The notes under the pieces are model-generated. The model was not told the DNA's origin. It saw only the letters and a list, made by a program, of their open reading frames with translations, and ran no database searches. A DNA stretch of 64,000 nucleotides, from the NCBI RefSeq assembly GCF_023715885.1, contig NZ_JAMBOY010000003.1, positions 434,001-498,000 of the forward strand, read 5' to 3'. This document shows, one piece after another, positions 1 to 9,173 of this stretch; the first letter of the stretch is position 1, and every line of letters begins with the position of its first letter. The translations under genes were made by a program, and so were the position numbers. The DNA is from Microbacterium hydrocarbonoxydans (GTDB lineage: Bacteria > Actinomycetota > Actinomycetes > Actinomycetales > Microbacteriaceae).

Positions 1-1473
1 CGGGAATCCGAGATCGATCTGCGACGGGGTGTGGTCGGGCCAGCGGGTCGTGACGACCTTCGAGCGCGTGTAGAAGTGCACAGACTCGGGTCCGTAGATG
101 TGCGAGTCCCCGAACAGCGAGTCCTTCCAGCCGCCGAACGAATAGGCGCCGATCGGCACGGGGATCGGCACATTCACGCCGACCATGCCGACCTCGATGT
201 CGAACTCGTACTGGCGGGCGGTGCCGCCGTCGCGCGTGAAGATCGCCGTGCCGTTGCCGTAGGCGTTCGCGTTGACGAGCTCGACCGCGTCGGCATAGGT
301 CTCCACGCGGACGACGCCGAGGACGGGACCGAAGATCTCGTCGTCGTACGCCTTCATCCCTGGGGCCACGTGGTCGAGCAGGCTCACGCCGATGAAGAAT
401 CCGTCGGAGTCGAACCGCTTCTCGGTGCCGTCGACGACGACCGTGGCGCCCTCGGCGGCGGCACCGGTCACGTACGAGGCCACGCGGTCGCGGTGCTCGC
501 GGGTGATGAGCGGTCCCATCTCGCTCGCGTCGTCGGTGCCCGCGCCGATCGTGAGGCCCTGGATGCGCGAGGCGATCGCGGCGACGAGGTCATCGGCCAC
601 GTCGCCGACGGCGACGAGCACCGACACGGCCATGCATCGCTCGCCAGCCGAGCCGTAGGCCGCGGAGACGGCGGCGTCGGCGGCGGCGTCGATGTCGGCA
701 TCCGGCATCACCACCATGTGGTTCTTCGCGCCGCCGAGGGCCTGGACTCGTTTGCCGTTCGCCGAGGCGCGCTGGTAGATCGAGCGGGCGATGGGCGTGG
801 AGCCGACGAAGCTGACGGCGTTCACGCGCGGTGACTCGAGCAGGGCGTCGACGGCCTCCTTGTCGCCGTGCACGACGTTCAGCACGCCGTCGGGGAGGCC
901 GGCCTCCTGGAACAGCTTGGCCAGCCAGACCGCGGCCGAGGGATCCTTCTCACTCGGCTTGAGGACGACGGTGTTGCCGCAGGCGATGGCCGAGGCGACC
1001 ATCCACAGCGGCACCATCACGGGGAAGTTGAAGGGGGTGATGGCGGCGACCACTCCGACCGGCTGCTTGACCGAGTGCACGTCGACACCCCGGGCGACCT
1101 GCTCGCTGCGCTCACCCTTGAGGAGGTGCACGAGGCCGGCCGCGAACTCGACGTTCTCGATCCCGCGCGACACCTCGCCCGCGGCATCCGAGAGCACCTT
1201 GCCGTGCTCGGACGTGACGATCGCCGCGAGCTCGGGTGTGCGCTCCTTGAGCAGCTGGCGCAGGCGGAAGAACACGTCGGCACGCTTGATGAGGCTCGTC
1301 TCGCGCCATGCGGGAAGAGCGGCGGCTGCTGCGGCGATCGCCTGCTCGACCTCGGCCGTCGAGGCGAACGCGACGCGCTTGGTCACCTGCCCCGTGGCGG
1401 GGTCGAAGACCTCGCCCGATCGCGCCGCTTCCGCGGTCTCTGCTCCGTTGATGACGTGACGGACGATGTCCAC
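1..1473 (-). CDS. mmsA: CoA-acylating methylmalonate-semialdehyde dehydrogenase, 3' end cut by window edge
   Basis: This enzyme oxidises methylmalonate or malonate semialdehyde to propionyl-CoA or acetyl-CoA with NAD and CoA, in valine, inositol and beta-alanine breakdown. The reading frame on the reverse strand is open from the window edge to a GTG at 1473, giving 491 codons. The last residues seen are LGFP, which in this family lie only a few codons from the stop, so almost the whole protein is present. Visible motifs are the NAD-fold TPFNFP near residue 140, GGAKNH near 250 and the catalytic cysteine Cys280 in AGERCMA. A GAGGAG ribosome site precedes the GTG. It diverges from the PucR-type regulator at 1574, its likely controller. 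The aminotransferase at 3123-4517 could supply its semialdehyde substrate. Confidence 0.93.
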   Translation of the reverse strand, partial: MDIVRHVINGAETAEAARSGEVFDPATGQVTKRVAFASTAEVEQAIAAAAAALPAWRETSLIKRADVFFRLRQLLKERTPELAAIVTSEHGKVLSDAAGEVSRGIENVEFAAGLVHLLKGERSEQVARGVDVHSVKQPVGVVAAITPFNFPVMVPLWMVASAIACGNTVVLKPSEKDPSAAVWLAKLFQEAGLPDGVLNVVHGDKEAVDALLESPRVNAVSFVGSTPIARSIYQRASANGKRVQALGGAKNHMVVMPDADIDAAADAAVSAAYGSAGERCMAVSVLVAVGDVADDLVAAIASRIQGLTIGAGTDDASEMGPLITREHRDRVASYVTGAAAEGATVVVDGTEKRFDSDGFFIGVSLLDHVAPGMKAYDDEIFGPVLGVVRVETYADAVELVNANAYGNGTAIFTRDGGTARQYEFDIEVGMVGVNVPIPVPIGAYSFGGWKDSLFGDSHIYGPESVHFYTRSKVVTTRWPDHTPSQIDLGFP

Positions 1474-1498
1474 GCTGCTCCTCGATGCTGGTGCGCGG

Positions 1499-1618
1499 GA
1501 GAATCGGACACTCTGACCGGCTCCCGCTACGCTGGTTCTCGTCCATGCTCACAGAGATCGGCGGGCGATACCGGTGTCAGAACGTCATGACTTCCCCGAG
1601 AATCGGACAGAGCGTCCG
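1499..1618. promoter_or_regulatory. Direct repeat and dyad between mmsA and the PucR-type regulator
   Basis: The 12-base word GAGAATCGGACA occurs at 1499-1510 and again at 1598-1609. The second copy runs into a perfect dyad, CGGAC-AGAGC-GTCCG (1604-1618). A 12-base exact repeat in so short a region is unlikely by chance, and its place between divergent genes fits an operator for the adjacent regulator. This is inferred from position only. If the regulator really starts at GTG 1640, both copies are non-coding. Confidence 0.4.
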
Positions 1619-3112
1619 GCGGGCGCGGGATCCCTCACCGTGACCGATGTGCTGAACAGTCCTGCGCTGCAGCGCGGGGTGCCCGAGGTGATCGTCGGCG
1701 GTGCAGCGCTGGAGACTCCGGTGCGCTGGGTGCATGTCTCCGACAGCACGGGTGTCGCGCGCCTGCTCGACGGGGGCGAGCTGCTGCTCACGACGGGGGC
1801 CGCCTGGCCGGACGACGACCGGATGCTGCGCGAGTTCGCCGTGCGCCTGCACGAGGTGGGCCTCGCCGGGATCGTCCTCGAGCTCGGCGACCGACACCCC
1901 GAGGTCCCCGCGGCAGTGGCCGAGGTGTGCGCTAAGGAGGGGCTCGCGCTCGTGGCCCTCACCCGCGAGGTGAAGTTCGTCACGGTCACCGAAGCCGTGC
2001 ACCACGCGCTCATCGCCGCGCAGACCGCCGCGCTGGAGGAGCGGCGCCACCTGCACGATCTCTTCACCGGGCTGAGCCTGCAGGGCGCCCCGGCCGACGT
2101 CGTCGTCGCCGAGACCGCGCGAGCGATCGGCGCCCCGGTCATGCTCGAGAATCTCGCAGGCGAGCTGATCGCGGGGGAGTACCTCGGGCGCCGGGTGTCC
2201 GAGGCCCTCCGCGGACGTGAAGGCGCCGATCGTGTGCCCGTGCAGGCGAGGGGGACGCGATGGGGCACGCTGCTCGCGCTCCCCGGCCCCGAGCCGGCGG
2301 CCGGTCGGCTCACGGTGCTCGAGCAGGGGGCGACGGCGCTCGCCTTCGGCTGCCTCGCCGACGGCGGAGATGTCGAATGGTCGTTGCTCGCCCAGCGCAG
2401 CGTGATCGATGACCTGCTCGGAGCCCGGTTCGCGGATGCCGACGACATCGCCGCTCGCCTCGGGGCCGGGGGATTCGAGCTGCCTGGGCGGCAATGCCAC
2501 GGCATCGTCGTCGGGGGCTCCGACTCGATCGCGGGGCTCGCCTACCGCGCCAGGCAGGCGGGACTCGCGGTCGCCGCGGCCCGCGCCGGCGACCACGACG
2601 TCGCGCTGCTCTCGGCCCCGGCATCCCTGGCGCTCGACGACGCGACCCTGCTGCGCGTCGCGGGCCCCGGCCGCCCGGTGTTCGCGGGGCCGGTCGCCGA
2701 TGACGTGCCCGGCCTGCTCTCCTCCCTCCGCGCCGCCCGCGATCTCGCCGACAGCGAGGGGTCCGCCGGTGGTGCCCGCGTGCGGCGGGTCGGCGACCGA
2801 CCGCTCGAGCGACTCGTCGCGACCCTTCGCGACGATCGACGCCTGCACGAGCACAGCGAGCGGATGCTGTCGCCGCTGATCCGGCACGACGCAGAGCGTC
2901 GCGGCGACCTGCTCGACGTGCTGGCCGCGCTGCTCGCCCACCCGGGGAATCGTTCGGCCGCCGCTGCGGCGAGCCACCTCTCCCGGTCGGTGTTCTATCA
3001 GCGGCTCACGCTCATCGGCGATCTGCTGAACGCCGACCTCGAGGACGGCGAGACCTTGGCCGCCCTGCACCTCGCGCTGCTCGCACGGCGACGCACCGCG
3101 CCGCGGGGGTGA
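1574..3112 (+). CDS. PucR family transcriptional regulator
   Basis: A 512-residue regulator. The N-terminal PucR sensing domain (about residues 22-150) begins with the family-typical pattern TVTDVLNSPALQRG. A central GGDEF-like region follows, and a C-terminal PucR helix-turn-helix sits at about 445-503 (region with SRSVFYQRL). Such proteins usually control nitrogen or amine catabolism and often act on the divergent neighbour, here mmsA. The start is uncertain. GTG 1574 gives 22 extra, non-conserved residues, while GTG 1640 matches the usual domain start and would leave the operator-like repeat at 1598-1618 upstream. Neither has a strong ribosome site. The long reverse-strand frame over this gene is a GC shadow. 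Confidence 0.88.
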   Translation: MSERHDFPENRTERPAGAGSLTVTDVLNSPALQRGVPEVIVGGAALETPVRWVHVSDSTGVARLLDGGELLLTTGAAWPDDDRMLREFAVRLHEVGLAGIVLELGDRHPEVPAAVAEVCAKEGLALVALTREVKFVTVTEAVHHALIAAQTAALEERRHLHDLFTGLSLQGAPADVVVAETARAIGAPVMLENLAGELIAGEYLGRRVSEALRGREGADRVPVQARGTRWGTLLALPGPEPAAGRLTVLEQGATALAFGCLADGGDVEWSLLAQRSVIDDLLGARFADADDIAARLGAGGFELPGRQCHGIVVGGSDSIAGLAYRARQAGLAVAAARAGDHDVALLSAPASLALDDATLLRVAGPGRPVFAGPVADDVPGLLSSLRAARDLADSEGSAGGARVRRVGDRPLERLVATLRDDRRLHEHSERMLSPLIRHDAERRGDLLDVLAALLAHPGNRSAAAAASHLSRSVFYQRLTLIGDLLNADLEDGETLAALHLALLARRRTAPRG

Positions 3113-3122
3113 ACGGCGCCCG

Positions 3123-4517
3123 CTAGAGCACTCTCTGGGCCTCCGTCAGCACACCGCGGAGGATCTGCCCGATCTCACGGAATTCCGCCGGGCCGATCGT
3201 CAGCGGCGGGGCGAGCTGGATCACGGGGTCTCCGCGGTCGTCGGCGCGGCAGTAGAGACCCGCCTCGAAGAGCGCTCCCGACAGGAAGCCGCGCAGCAGG
3301 CGCTCCGACTCGTCGTCGTCGAAGGTCTCCTTCGTCGCCTTGTCCTTCACGAGCTCGATGCCGAAGAAGTATCCGTCGCCGCGCACGTCGCCGACGAGCG
3401 GCAGATCCAAAAGCGTCTCGAGCTCGGCGCGGAACAGGGGCGAGTTCTCGCGCACGTGCGCGTTCAGTCCCTCCTCGTCGAAGATCGCGAGGTTCTCGAG
3501 CGCGACCGCGGCCGACACGGGGTGTCCGCCGAACGTGTAGCCGTGCGGGAACGAGAGGTCGCCGTGCGAGAAGGGCTCGTAGATCCGATCGCTGACGATC
3601 GTCGCGCCGATAGGGGAGTAGCCGCTGGTCATGCCCTTCGCGCAGGTGATCATGTCGGGCACGTATCCGAGCCCGGTGCAGGCGAACGTGTGCCCGAGAC
3701 GGCCGAATGCGCAGATGACCTCGTCCGACACGAGCAGCACGTCGTATTTGTCGCAGATCTCGCGCACGCGGGCGAAGTATCCGGGAGGCGGTGGGAAGCA
3801 CCCGCCGGAGTTCTGCACCGGTTCGAGGAAGACCACCGCGACGGTCTCCGGGCCCTCGAACAGGATCATCTCCTCGATGCGGTTCGCGGCCCACAGGCCG
3901 AACGCCTCGAGATCGTCGCCGGGTCCGCCCATCTCCGCCGCGCGGTAGAAGTTCGTGTTCGGCACGCGGAAGCCGCCGGGCGTGATCGGCTCGAACATGG
4001 CCTTCATGGCGGGGATGCCGGTGATCGCGAGCGCGCCCTGCGGAGTGCCGTGGTATGCGACCGCACGCGAGATGACCTTGTGCTTGGCCGGCTTGCCCTG
4101 CAGCTTCCAGTAGTGCTTGGCGAGCTTGAAGGCCGTCTCGACGGCCTCGCCGCCACCCGTCGAGAAGAAGACGCGATTGAGGTCGCCAGGCGCCTCGTCG
4201 GCGAGTCGGTCGGCGAGTTCGATCGCGGCCGGGTGCGCGTACGACCACAGCGGGAAGAACGAGAGTTCGGATGCCTGGGCGGCAGCGGCCTCGGCGAGAC
4301 GGCGTCGACCGTGGCCGGCATTCACCACGAAGAGCCCTGCGAGCCCGTCGATGTACTCCTTGCCCTTCGCATCCCAGATGCGGTGCCCCTCGCCCCTGAC
4401 GATGATCGGCACTCCCGACTTCTCCATCGTCGACTGACGGGTGAAGTGCATCCAGAGGTGGTCCTTCGCCATCGCCTGGAGTTCGGGCTCGGACGGGGTG
4501 GTGCGGGTGGTGCTCAT
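3123..4517 (-). CDS. Class III aminotransferase (omega-amino acid:pyruvate type)
   Basis: A 464-residue PLP-dependent fold-type I aminotransferase. The PLP lysine is Lys294 in TCAKGMTSGY, and the cofactor-holding aspartate is in LLVSDEVICAFGRLG. The family moves an omega-amino group (beta-alanine, GABA, putrescine) to pyruvate or 2-oxoglutarate. Which amine is used cannot be read from the sequence. With mmsA nearby, beta-alanine to malonate semialdehyde to acetyl-CoA is a reasonable inference. The ATG at 4517 overlaps the stop of the Lrp gene by four bases (ATGA), so the two are translationally coupled. A longer upstream frame exists but only reads through the Lrp gene. Putrescine aminotransferase is the main alternative. 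Confidence 0.88.
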   Translation of the reverse strand: MSTTRTTPSEPELQAMAKDHLWMHFTRQSTMEKSGVPIIVRGEGHRIWDAKGKEYIDGLAGLFVVNAGHGRRRLAEAAAAQASELSFFPLWSYAHPAAIELADRLADEAPGDLNRVFFSTGGGEAVETAFKLAKHYWKLQGKPAKHKVISRAVAYHGTPQGALAITGIPAMKAMFEPITPGGFRVPNTNFYRAAEMGGPGDDLEAFGLWAANRIEEMILFEGPETVAVVFLEPVQNSGGCFPPPPGYFARVREICDKYDVLLVSDEVICAFGRLGHTFACTGLGYVPDMITCAKGMTSGYSPIGATIVSDRIYEPFSHGDLSFPHGYTFGGHPVSAAVALENLAIFDEEGLNAHVRENSPLFRAELETLLDLPLVGDVRGDGYFFGIELVKDKATKETFDDDESERLLRGFLSGALFEAGLYCRADDRGDPVIQLAPPLTIGPAEFREIGQILRGVLTEAQRVL

Positions 4518-4981
4518 CTGGTCCCCCAGTTGTAGAGCTGCTTCTGCAGCTTGGCATAGATGAAGGTCTCGGTCGACAGGACGCCGTCGATCGGGCGGAT
4601 TCTGTCGTTGATCAGGGCGAGCAGGTCCTCGTCGTCCTCGCACACGACCTCGGCGAGGATGTCGAAGGCGCCGACCGTGATCACGACGTAGTCGATGGCC
4701 TCGATCGCCGCGATCTCCTCGGCGACGACGCGGGTGTCGCCGGAGACGCGGATGCCGATCATCGCCTGACGGCGGAAGCCGAGCTGCATCGGGTCCGTCA
4801 CGGCGACGATCTGCATGACGCCGGCCTCCGTGAGACGCTGCACGCGCTGACGCACGGCGGCCTCGCTCAGTCCGACGGCGCGGCCGATGTCGGAGTACGA
4901 GCGGCGCCCGTCCTCCTGCAGCAGCTCGATGATCGTCTTGGACACATCATCGAGGGTGGGATGCTTTTTCGAGGACGGCAT
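4514..4981 (-). CDS. Lrp/AsnC family transcriptional regulator
   Basis: A 155-residue regulator, the usual Lrp length. The N-terminal helix-turn-helix (about residues 10-55) contains SYSDIGRAVGLSEAAVRQRVQRL, given here in parts: SYSDIGRAVGL then SEAAVRQRV. It is followed by an RAM ligand-binding domain (about 70-145). The start at ATG 4981 has a GAGGA ribosome site eight bases upstream. The long upstream extension of the frame is not coding. The stop overlaps the start of the aminotransferase, which suggests local, amino-acid-responsive control of that gene. Confidence 0.9.
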   Translation of the reverse strand: MPSSKKHPTLDDVSKTIIELLQEDGRRSYSDIGRAVGLSEAAVRQRVQRLTEAGVMQIVAVTDPMQLGFRRQAMIGIRVSGDTRVVAEEIAAIEAIDYVVITVGAFDILAEVVCEDDEDLLALINDRIRPIDGVLSTETFIYAKLQKQLYNWGTR

Positions 4982-5067
4982 GATGCGATCCTCGCACTGA
5001 GATCCACTCTCGGCAACCGATTCCGCAGATCGGTGTCGCTCGGAGTGCGGATTCGCTCCGTCAGAGG

Positions 5068-6228
5068 TCAGGGCTCCAGGGGGCCGAGCCAGGCCGTCGC
5101 CGCGGTCGAGTGCGCGGATTCGGGGTCGGAGGGGTGGAAGGCCCCGGCGAGCACGTCTCGGTACAGACGCGAGAGCTCGTTGGCGGAGAAATACGACCCG
5201 CCGCCGGCGACGAGCATCGCCTGATCGACGACGAGCTTCGCCGTCGTGATGGCACGGTGCTTGAGGCCGGACAGGAGGGTGAACCAGCGGGCGCCGTGGT
5301 CGGCGCGCTCGTCGACGTCGCGGGCGAGTGCGGCGATCTGCGGGGGCAGCGCGTCGTAGGCGAGACCCATGTCGGCGACGCGCCAGCGGATATCGGGGTC
5401 CTGGCTGTACGAGGTTCCGGTGCGCTTCGACCGCCGCGTTCGCGCGGTCTGCACCGACAGGTCCAGCGCGCGGCGGGCGATCCCGGTGTAGACGGATGCG
5501 AGCAGGATCTCGAAGACCGAGAAGATGCCGAACACGATGGGGTCGGCGCTCGGTCCCGCGTCTATGCGGCGCACCACGTGCGCGGCATCCGCGATCGCGC
5601 CGTTCAGCCGGGTCGTCCTGCTCTGGGTGCCGCGCATGCCCAGGGTGTCCCAGTCGTCGCTCGTGACCACCGCGTCGCTGCGCTCGACGAACGCGAAGAC
5701 GAGCTTCGGCGCATCCTCGCTCGTGGTGTCGAGACCGTGCAGGCCGAGCCGCGTCCACACCGGGGCGAGGGAGGTGAAGATCTTGGTGCCGGTGAACGCG
5801 TATCCGCCGTCTCCCGTCGGCACGGCATTCGTGTCGCTGCCGAAGAGTACGAGGTCGTTGCCGCCCTCGCTGATGCCGAAGGCGAAGACCTCACCGGCGA
5901 CCGCGCCGTCCTGCACGAACTCGAGGCCGGGGACGCCGCGGTCGCTGAAGACCTTCGCGACCCCTGTCCAGACGAGGTGCATGTTGATCGCGAGGGCGGT
6001 CGCGGGCGCCGCGGTCGCGAGTCGCTGCTGCAGGATCGCGGCCTCGGCGAGCCCGAGGCCCGCGCCGCCGCGCTCGGCGGGGACCAGGATCGAGAGGTAT
6101 CCCGCCTCGCGGAGCTCGTCGAGGTCCTGCTGCGGAAAGGTGTTGTCGCGATCATGCAGCGGTGCACGCTCTCGGATGCGGTCGAGCAGGTCGTCGGGCA
6201 GGAACGCCGACGGGTCGAATGCGCTCAC
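5068..6228 (-). CDS. Acyl-CoA dehydrogenase family protein
   Basis: A 386-residue flavoenzyme. The N-terminal helical domain carries the family block ERGGAGLGLAEAA, the middle beta domain has the GTKIFTS strand, and the C-terminal helices include RWRVADMGLAYDA and the VAGGGSYF block near the end. Members oxidise acyl-CoA thioesters at the alpha-beta bond with FAD. The substrate is unknown, and some relatives act as flavin monooxygenases. The start is GTG 6228, overlapping the stop of the upstream hydrolase (GTGA), so the two form one coupled unit. The 86 bases after it lead to the Lrp gene. Confidence 0.83.
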   Translation of the reverse strand: MSAFDPSAFLPDDLLDRIRERAPLHDRDNTFPQQDLDELREAGYLSILVPAERGGAGLGLAEAAILQQRLATAAPATALAINMHLVWTGVAKVFSDRGVPGLEFVQDGAVAGEVFAFGISEGGNDLVLFGSDTNAVPTGDGGYAFTGTKIFTSLAPVWTRLGLHGLDTTSEDAPKLVFAFVERSDAVVTSDDWDTLGMRGTQSRTTRLNGAIADAAHVVRRIDAGPSADPIVFGIFSVFEILLASVYTGIARRALDLSVQTARTRRSKRTGTSYSQDPDIRWRVADMGLAYDALPPQIAALARDVDERADHGARWFTLLSGLKHRAITTAKLVVDQAMLVAGGGSYFSANELSRLYRDVLAGAFHPSDPESAHSTAATAWLGPLEP

Positions 6229-6983
6229 GCGAGTGCCTCCTTCAGCTGACGGATCGCTTCCTCCGGCCTGTCGCGATGGAGCGAGTGCCCCGCGCCCTCG
6301 ACGACCGACATCGTGATGAGGGGGTTCGCGGCGAGCACCGACCGCGCGACCTCGCCCGTGAAGATGCTGTACACGCCGGGGTCGGAACCGATCACATGGG
6401 TCGGCACGGTCAGGCGCGCGGCATCGGCCGTGACGTCCCACGGGGTGTTCTGCACGCTGGTCTGCTCGACGGCCCACGCGCTCGTGCGATGCACGGCGTC
6501 GACCTTGAGCTCCCAGTCCTGCGGATGCCAGTGCGGGTGCTCCTGCCGGACGAGCTCGATCCGGTTGTCGGCGAACGCGCGCTCCTGGCTCTTCCGCACG
6601 ATCGCCGCGTCGCGGCCGCCGACGAGGATGGCCGGGTCGAGCAGCACGAGTCGCGCGGTCCACTCGGGAGAGGATGCCGCGGCGACCGTGCTCGCGGCGC
6701 CGCCGAGGGAGTGGCCGACGACGGCGTCCCATCGCCCGCCGTCCGCAGGCAGCGTCGAGACGAGATCCTCGCCGTAGGCCTGCACCGAGTAGTCGAGGGC
6801 GCGGGGCGCGTCGCCGTGCCCGCGCAGATCGATCGCCGTCGCGTGCCATCCGGCGGCGCCCAGAGCGTCGCCGAGGCGCCACATCAGCGCTCCCGACGAG
6901 CCGAGCCCGTGCACGAGGAGGACGCGGCGGGCGGAGGACGGATCGCCCCAGCAGAGACGGGGGAGGGTGAGCGGCGCGGCCAT
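6225..6983 (-). CDS. Alpha/beta hydrolase
   Basis: A 252-residue alpha/beta-hydrolase. The oxyanion-hole motif VLLVHGLGSSG is at 21-31, the nucleophile elbow GHSLGG gives Ser92, and the probable catalytic histidine is in EGAGHSLH near residue 230. The likely role is ester or thioester hydrolysis; the substrate is unknown. It heads a two-gene unit with the acyl-CoA dehydrogenase. A TAGGCT box at 6990-6995 ends six bases before the ATG, so the transcript is probably leaderless. Confidence 0.87.
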   Translation of the reverse strand: MAAPLTLPRLCWGDPSSARRVLLVHGLGSSGALMWRLGDALGAAGWHATAIDLRGHGDAPRALDYSVQAYGEDLVSTLPADGGRWDAVVGHSLGGAASTVAAASSPEWTARLVLLDPAILVGGRDAAIVRKSQERAFADNRIELVRQEHPHWHPQDWELKVDAVHRTSAWAVEQTSVQNTPWDVTADAARLTVPTHVIGSDPGVYSIFTGEVARSVLAANPLITMSVVEGAGHSLHRDRPEEAIRQLKEALA

Positions 6984-7038
6984 GCTCTCAGCCTACGGCC
7001 GCGGTCCGACAGCGGGACCGGTGCGTTCGCCCCGGCGA

Positions 7039-7968
7039 TCAGGCGAGCGGCGGGAGGTCTCCGTGCGTCGTGAGCACGCGAGCGGCTGCGGCGTGTCCGG
7101 CCGACAGGCGCTGCGCGAGGTCTGCTCCCTCGAGCGTGGCCGCGAGGAACCCGGAGGCGAAGGCATCGCCCGCGCCGACCGGCTCGACGACCTCGACGCG
7201 CGGCGCGGGGACGAACACCGGCTCGTCGTCGCCGGAGAACGCGGTGGCCCCGACGTCGCCGTCCTTCACCACGAGCAGTCCGCAGTGCGGCAGATGCGCG
7301 CGGATGTCGGATGCGGTCGGGGTGCCCCAGATGCGCTCCGCCTCGTCGCGGCCGACGAACGCGATGTCCGCGGCGTCGGCGAGGCGGGCGAGGGTGTGGG
7401 CGGCATCCTGCTTGCTCCACAGGGCGCGGCGGTCGTTGACGTCGAACGAGACCACGGCCCCGGCCGCGCGGGCGTCGACGTACAGCTGATCGACCATGTC
7501 GCGGCACGTGGCGGACAGCGCCGGCGTGATGCCCGTCGTGTGCACGATGCGCACCCCGGAGAGAGACTCCGCGTCGAGGAAGCCCCGGCCCATGAGGGAG
7601 GCGGCTGATCCGCGGCGGTAGTAGTAGACCGACGACGATTCGATGCCGGGGTCTTTGAACATCACGCCGGTCGGGGCCGTCTCGTCGATCGTGGCCCACA
7701 TGTCGACGCCGCGGCCGGAGAGCTCGGCGGAGATGCGCTCCCCGAACGGGTCGGCGCCGAGGCGAGACGCCCACGCGGCTCGGTGGCCCGCTGAGACGAG
7801 TCCCACGGCGACGTTGCCCTCGGCCCCGGCGATGCCGAACGCCGCGGTCTCGGTCTCGACGAGTGGCGCGCCGACGGCGGTGACGAGTCCCATGGACTCG
7901 CCCACGCAGACGACCTCGACGGGAGACGACGCGTCGTTCCGGTGCGGGGAGGGGTGTGCTGTGCTCAT
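7039..7968 (-). CDS. PfkB family carbohydrate kinase (2-keto-3-deoxygluconate kinase-like)
   Basis: A 309-residue sugar kinase of the PfkB/ribokinase superfamily. The N-terminal substrate domain has AEGNVAVGLVSAGHRAAWA, and the C-terminal signature GAGDAFASGFLA carries the anion hole and the catalytic aspartate. The overall pattern resembles 2-keto-3-deoxygluconate kinases, but substrate assignment by eye is not secure; fructokinase or ribokinase remain possible. The ATG at 7968 overlaps the stop of the MFS gene (ATGA). Transporter and kinase are therefore coupled, consistent with uptake followed by phosphorylation. Confidence 0.85.
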   Translation of the reverse strand: MSTAHPSPHRNDASSPVEVVCVGESMGLVTAVGAPLVETETAAFGIAGAEGNVAVGLVSAGHRAAWASRLGADPFGERISAELSGRGVDMWATIDETAPTGVMFKDPGIESSSVYYYRRGSAASLMGRGFLDAESLSGVRIVHTTGITPALSATCRDMVDQLYVDARAAGAVVSFDVNDRRALWSKQDAAHTLARLADAADIAFVGRDEAERIWGTPTASDIRAHLPHCGLLVVKDGDVGATAFSGDDEPVFVPAPRVEVVEPVGAGDAFASGFLAATLEGADLAQRLSAGHAAAARVLTTHGDLPPLA

Positions 7969-9173
7969 GAGGGTGTGACCGCCAGGGGTTCGGTGTCGGG
8001 ATGGGGGCTCGCGTCGCGGTGACGCAGATCGGGGAAGGAGCGGACGAAGACGACGGAGACGATGAGCCCGACCGCGGCGAAGATCGTCGCGGCGAGGTAG
8101 GCGCCGCGGGGGTCGGTCGCGTCGACGAGGAAGCCGGCGACGGCGGATCCGGCGGCGGCCCCGATCAGCTGGCCGGTGCCTGTCCAGCCGAACGCCTCGG
8201 CGGTCTCGCTGAACTTGACGCTCGCCGAGGTGATCGCGAAGAGTACCGCCAGGGCGGGAGCGATCCCGATGCCGGCGACGATGAGCGTGCCGCCCAGCCA
8301 GAACACGTTGAGCGAGATCATCGTGAGGGCGAGGCCGACGGTCACGATCAGCAGGCGGCGGGCCATGGCCCAGGGGCCGATCGGGATGTGCCCGAAGGCG
8401 AGGCCGCCGGCCAGGCTGCCGACCGAGAACACCGCGAGGACGAGACCCGCAGCGAGGCTGCCGTGCTCGAACGTCGCGACCACGCCGACTTCGACGGCGG
8501 CACACGCGCCGATGAGCAGGAAGCCGACGACGGTGGCGAGGAGCACGGGCGGTTTCAGCACGACCTTCCCGAGGGCGTTACGGCTGCGGGGGATGCGCAC
8601 CCGGCCGACCTCGGGGGAGAGGATGAACCAGGCCGCGCCGCCGACGAGGATGACCGCGACGAGCAGCAGGCCCTCCATGGTGCCGACCTGCGTCGAGACG
8701 AGGGTGATGACGACCGGTGCGAGGATCCAGATGATCTCCTGCAGAGAGGCGTCGAGGGAGAACAGCGGCGTGAGCTGCGACGAGTTCACGAGCTTGGGAT
8801 AGATGGTGCGGACGGCGGCCTGGATGGGTGGGGTCGCGAGACCGGCGACCATTCCGAACGCCATGTAGCCGGGGACGGTGAGGGGGAGCAGGGCGAGTCC
8901 GAGCACGGCGATCACGCACACCGCGCTCGTGAGGGTGAGGACGCGACGCATGCCCCAGGCGCCCATCCAGCGGCTCGTGATGGGTCCGGCGACCGCCTGG
9001 CCGACACTCGTCGCGGCGAGCACCAGGCCCGCCGATCCGTACGACCCGGTCTGCTGCTCGACGTGCAGGAGGATCGCCAGCGAGGTCATGCCGCTGGGGA
9101 AGCGCGCGGTCAGCTGCGCCGCGATCATGCGCGCCACTCCGGGCGTGCGAAGAAGGTCCTGATATCCCGCCAC
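7965..9173 (-). CDS. MFS transporter
   Basis: A 402-residue integral membrane protein with about twelve hydrophobic segments and the major-facilitator layout of two six-helix halves. The substrate cannot be told from sequence. Coupling to the sugar kinase suggests a sugar or sugar acid, although the family also includes exporters. The start is GTG 9173. A TAGCGT box at 9180-9185 ends six bases before it, which points to a leaderless transcript. It diverges from nrdH across a 390-base region. Confidence 0.86.
   Translation of the reverse strand: MAGYQDLLRTPGVARMIAAQLTARFPSGMTSLAILLHVEQQTGSYGSAGLVLAATSVGQAVAGPITSRWMGAWGMRRVLTLTSAVCVIAVLGLALLPLTVPGYMAFGMVAGLATPPIQAAVRTIYPKLVNSSQLTPLFSLDASLQEIIWILAPVVITLVSTQVGTMEGLLLVAVILVGGAAWFILSPEVGRVRIPRSRNALGKVVLKPPVLLATVVGFLLIGACAAVEVGVVATFEHGSLAAGLVLAVFSVGSLAGGLAFGHIPIGPWAMARRLLIVTVGLALTMISLNVFWLGGTLIVAGIGIAPALAVLFAITSASVKFSETAEAFGWTGTGQLIGAAAGSAVAGFLVDATDPRGAYLAATIFAAVGLIVSVVFVRSFPDLRHRDASPHPDTEPLAVTPS

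Noticed and set aside
1577..3070. Reverse-strand open frame of 497 codons over the PucR-type gene
   Set aside because: The forward frame has recognisable PucR domains; the reverse frame does not.
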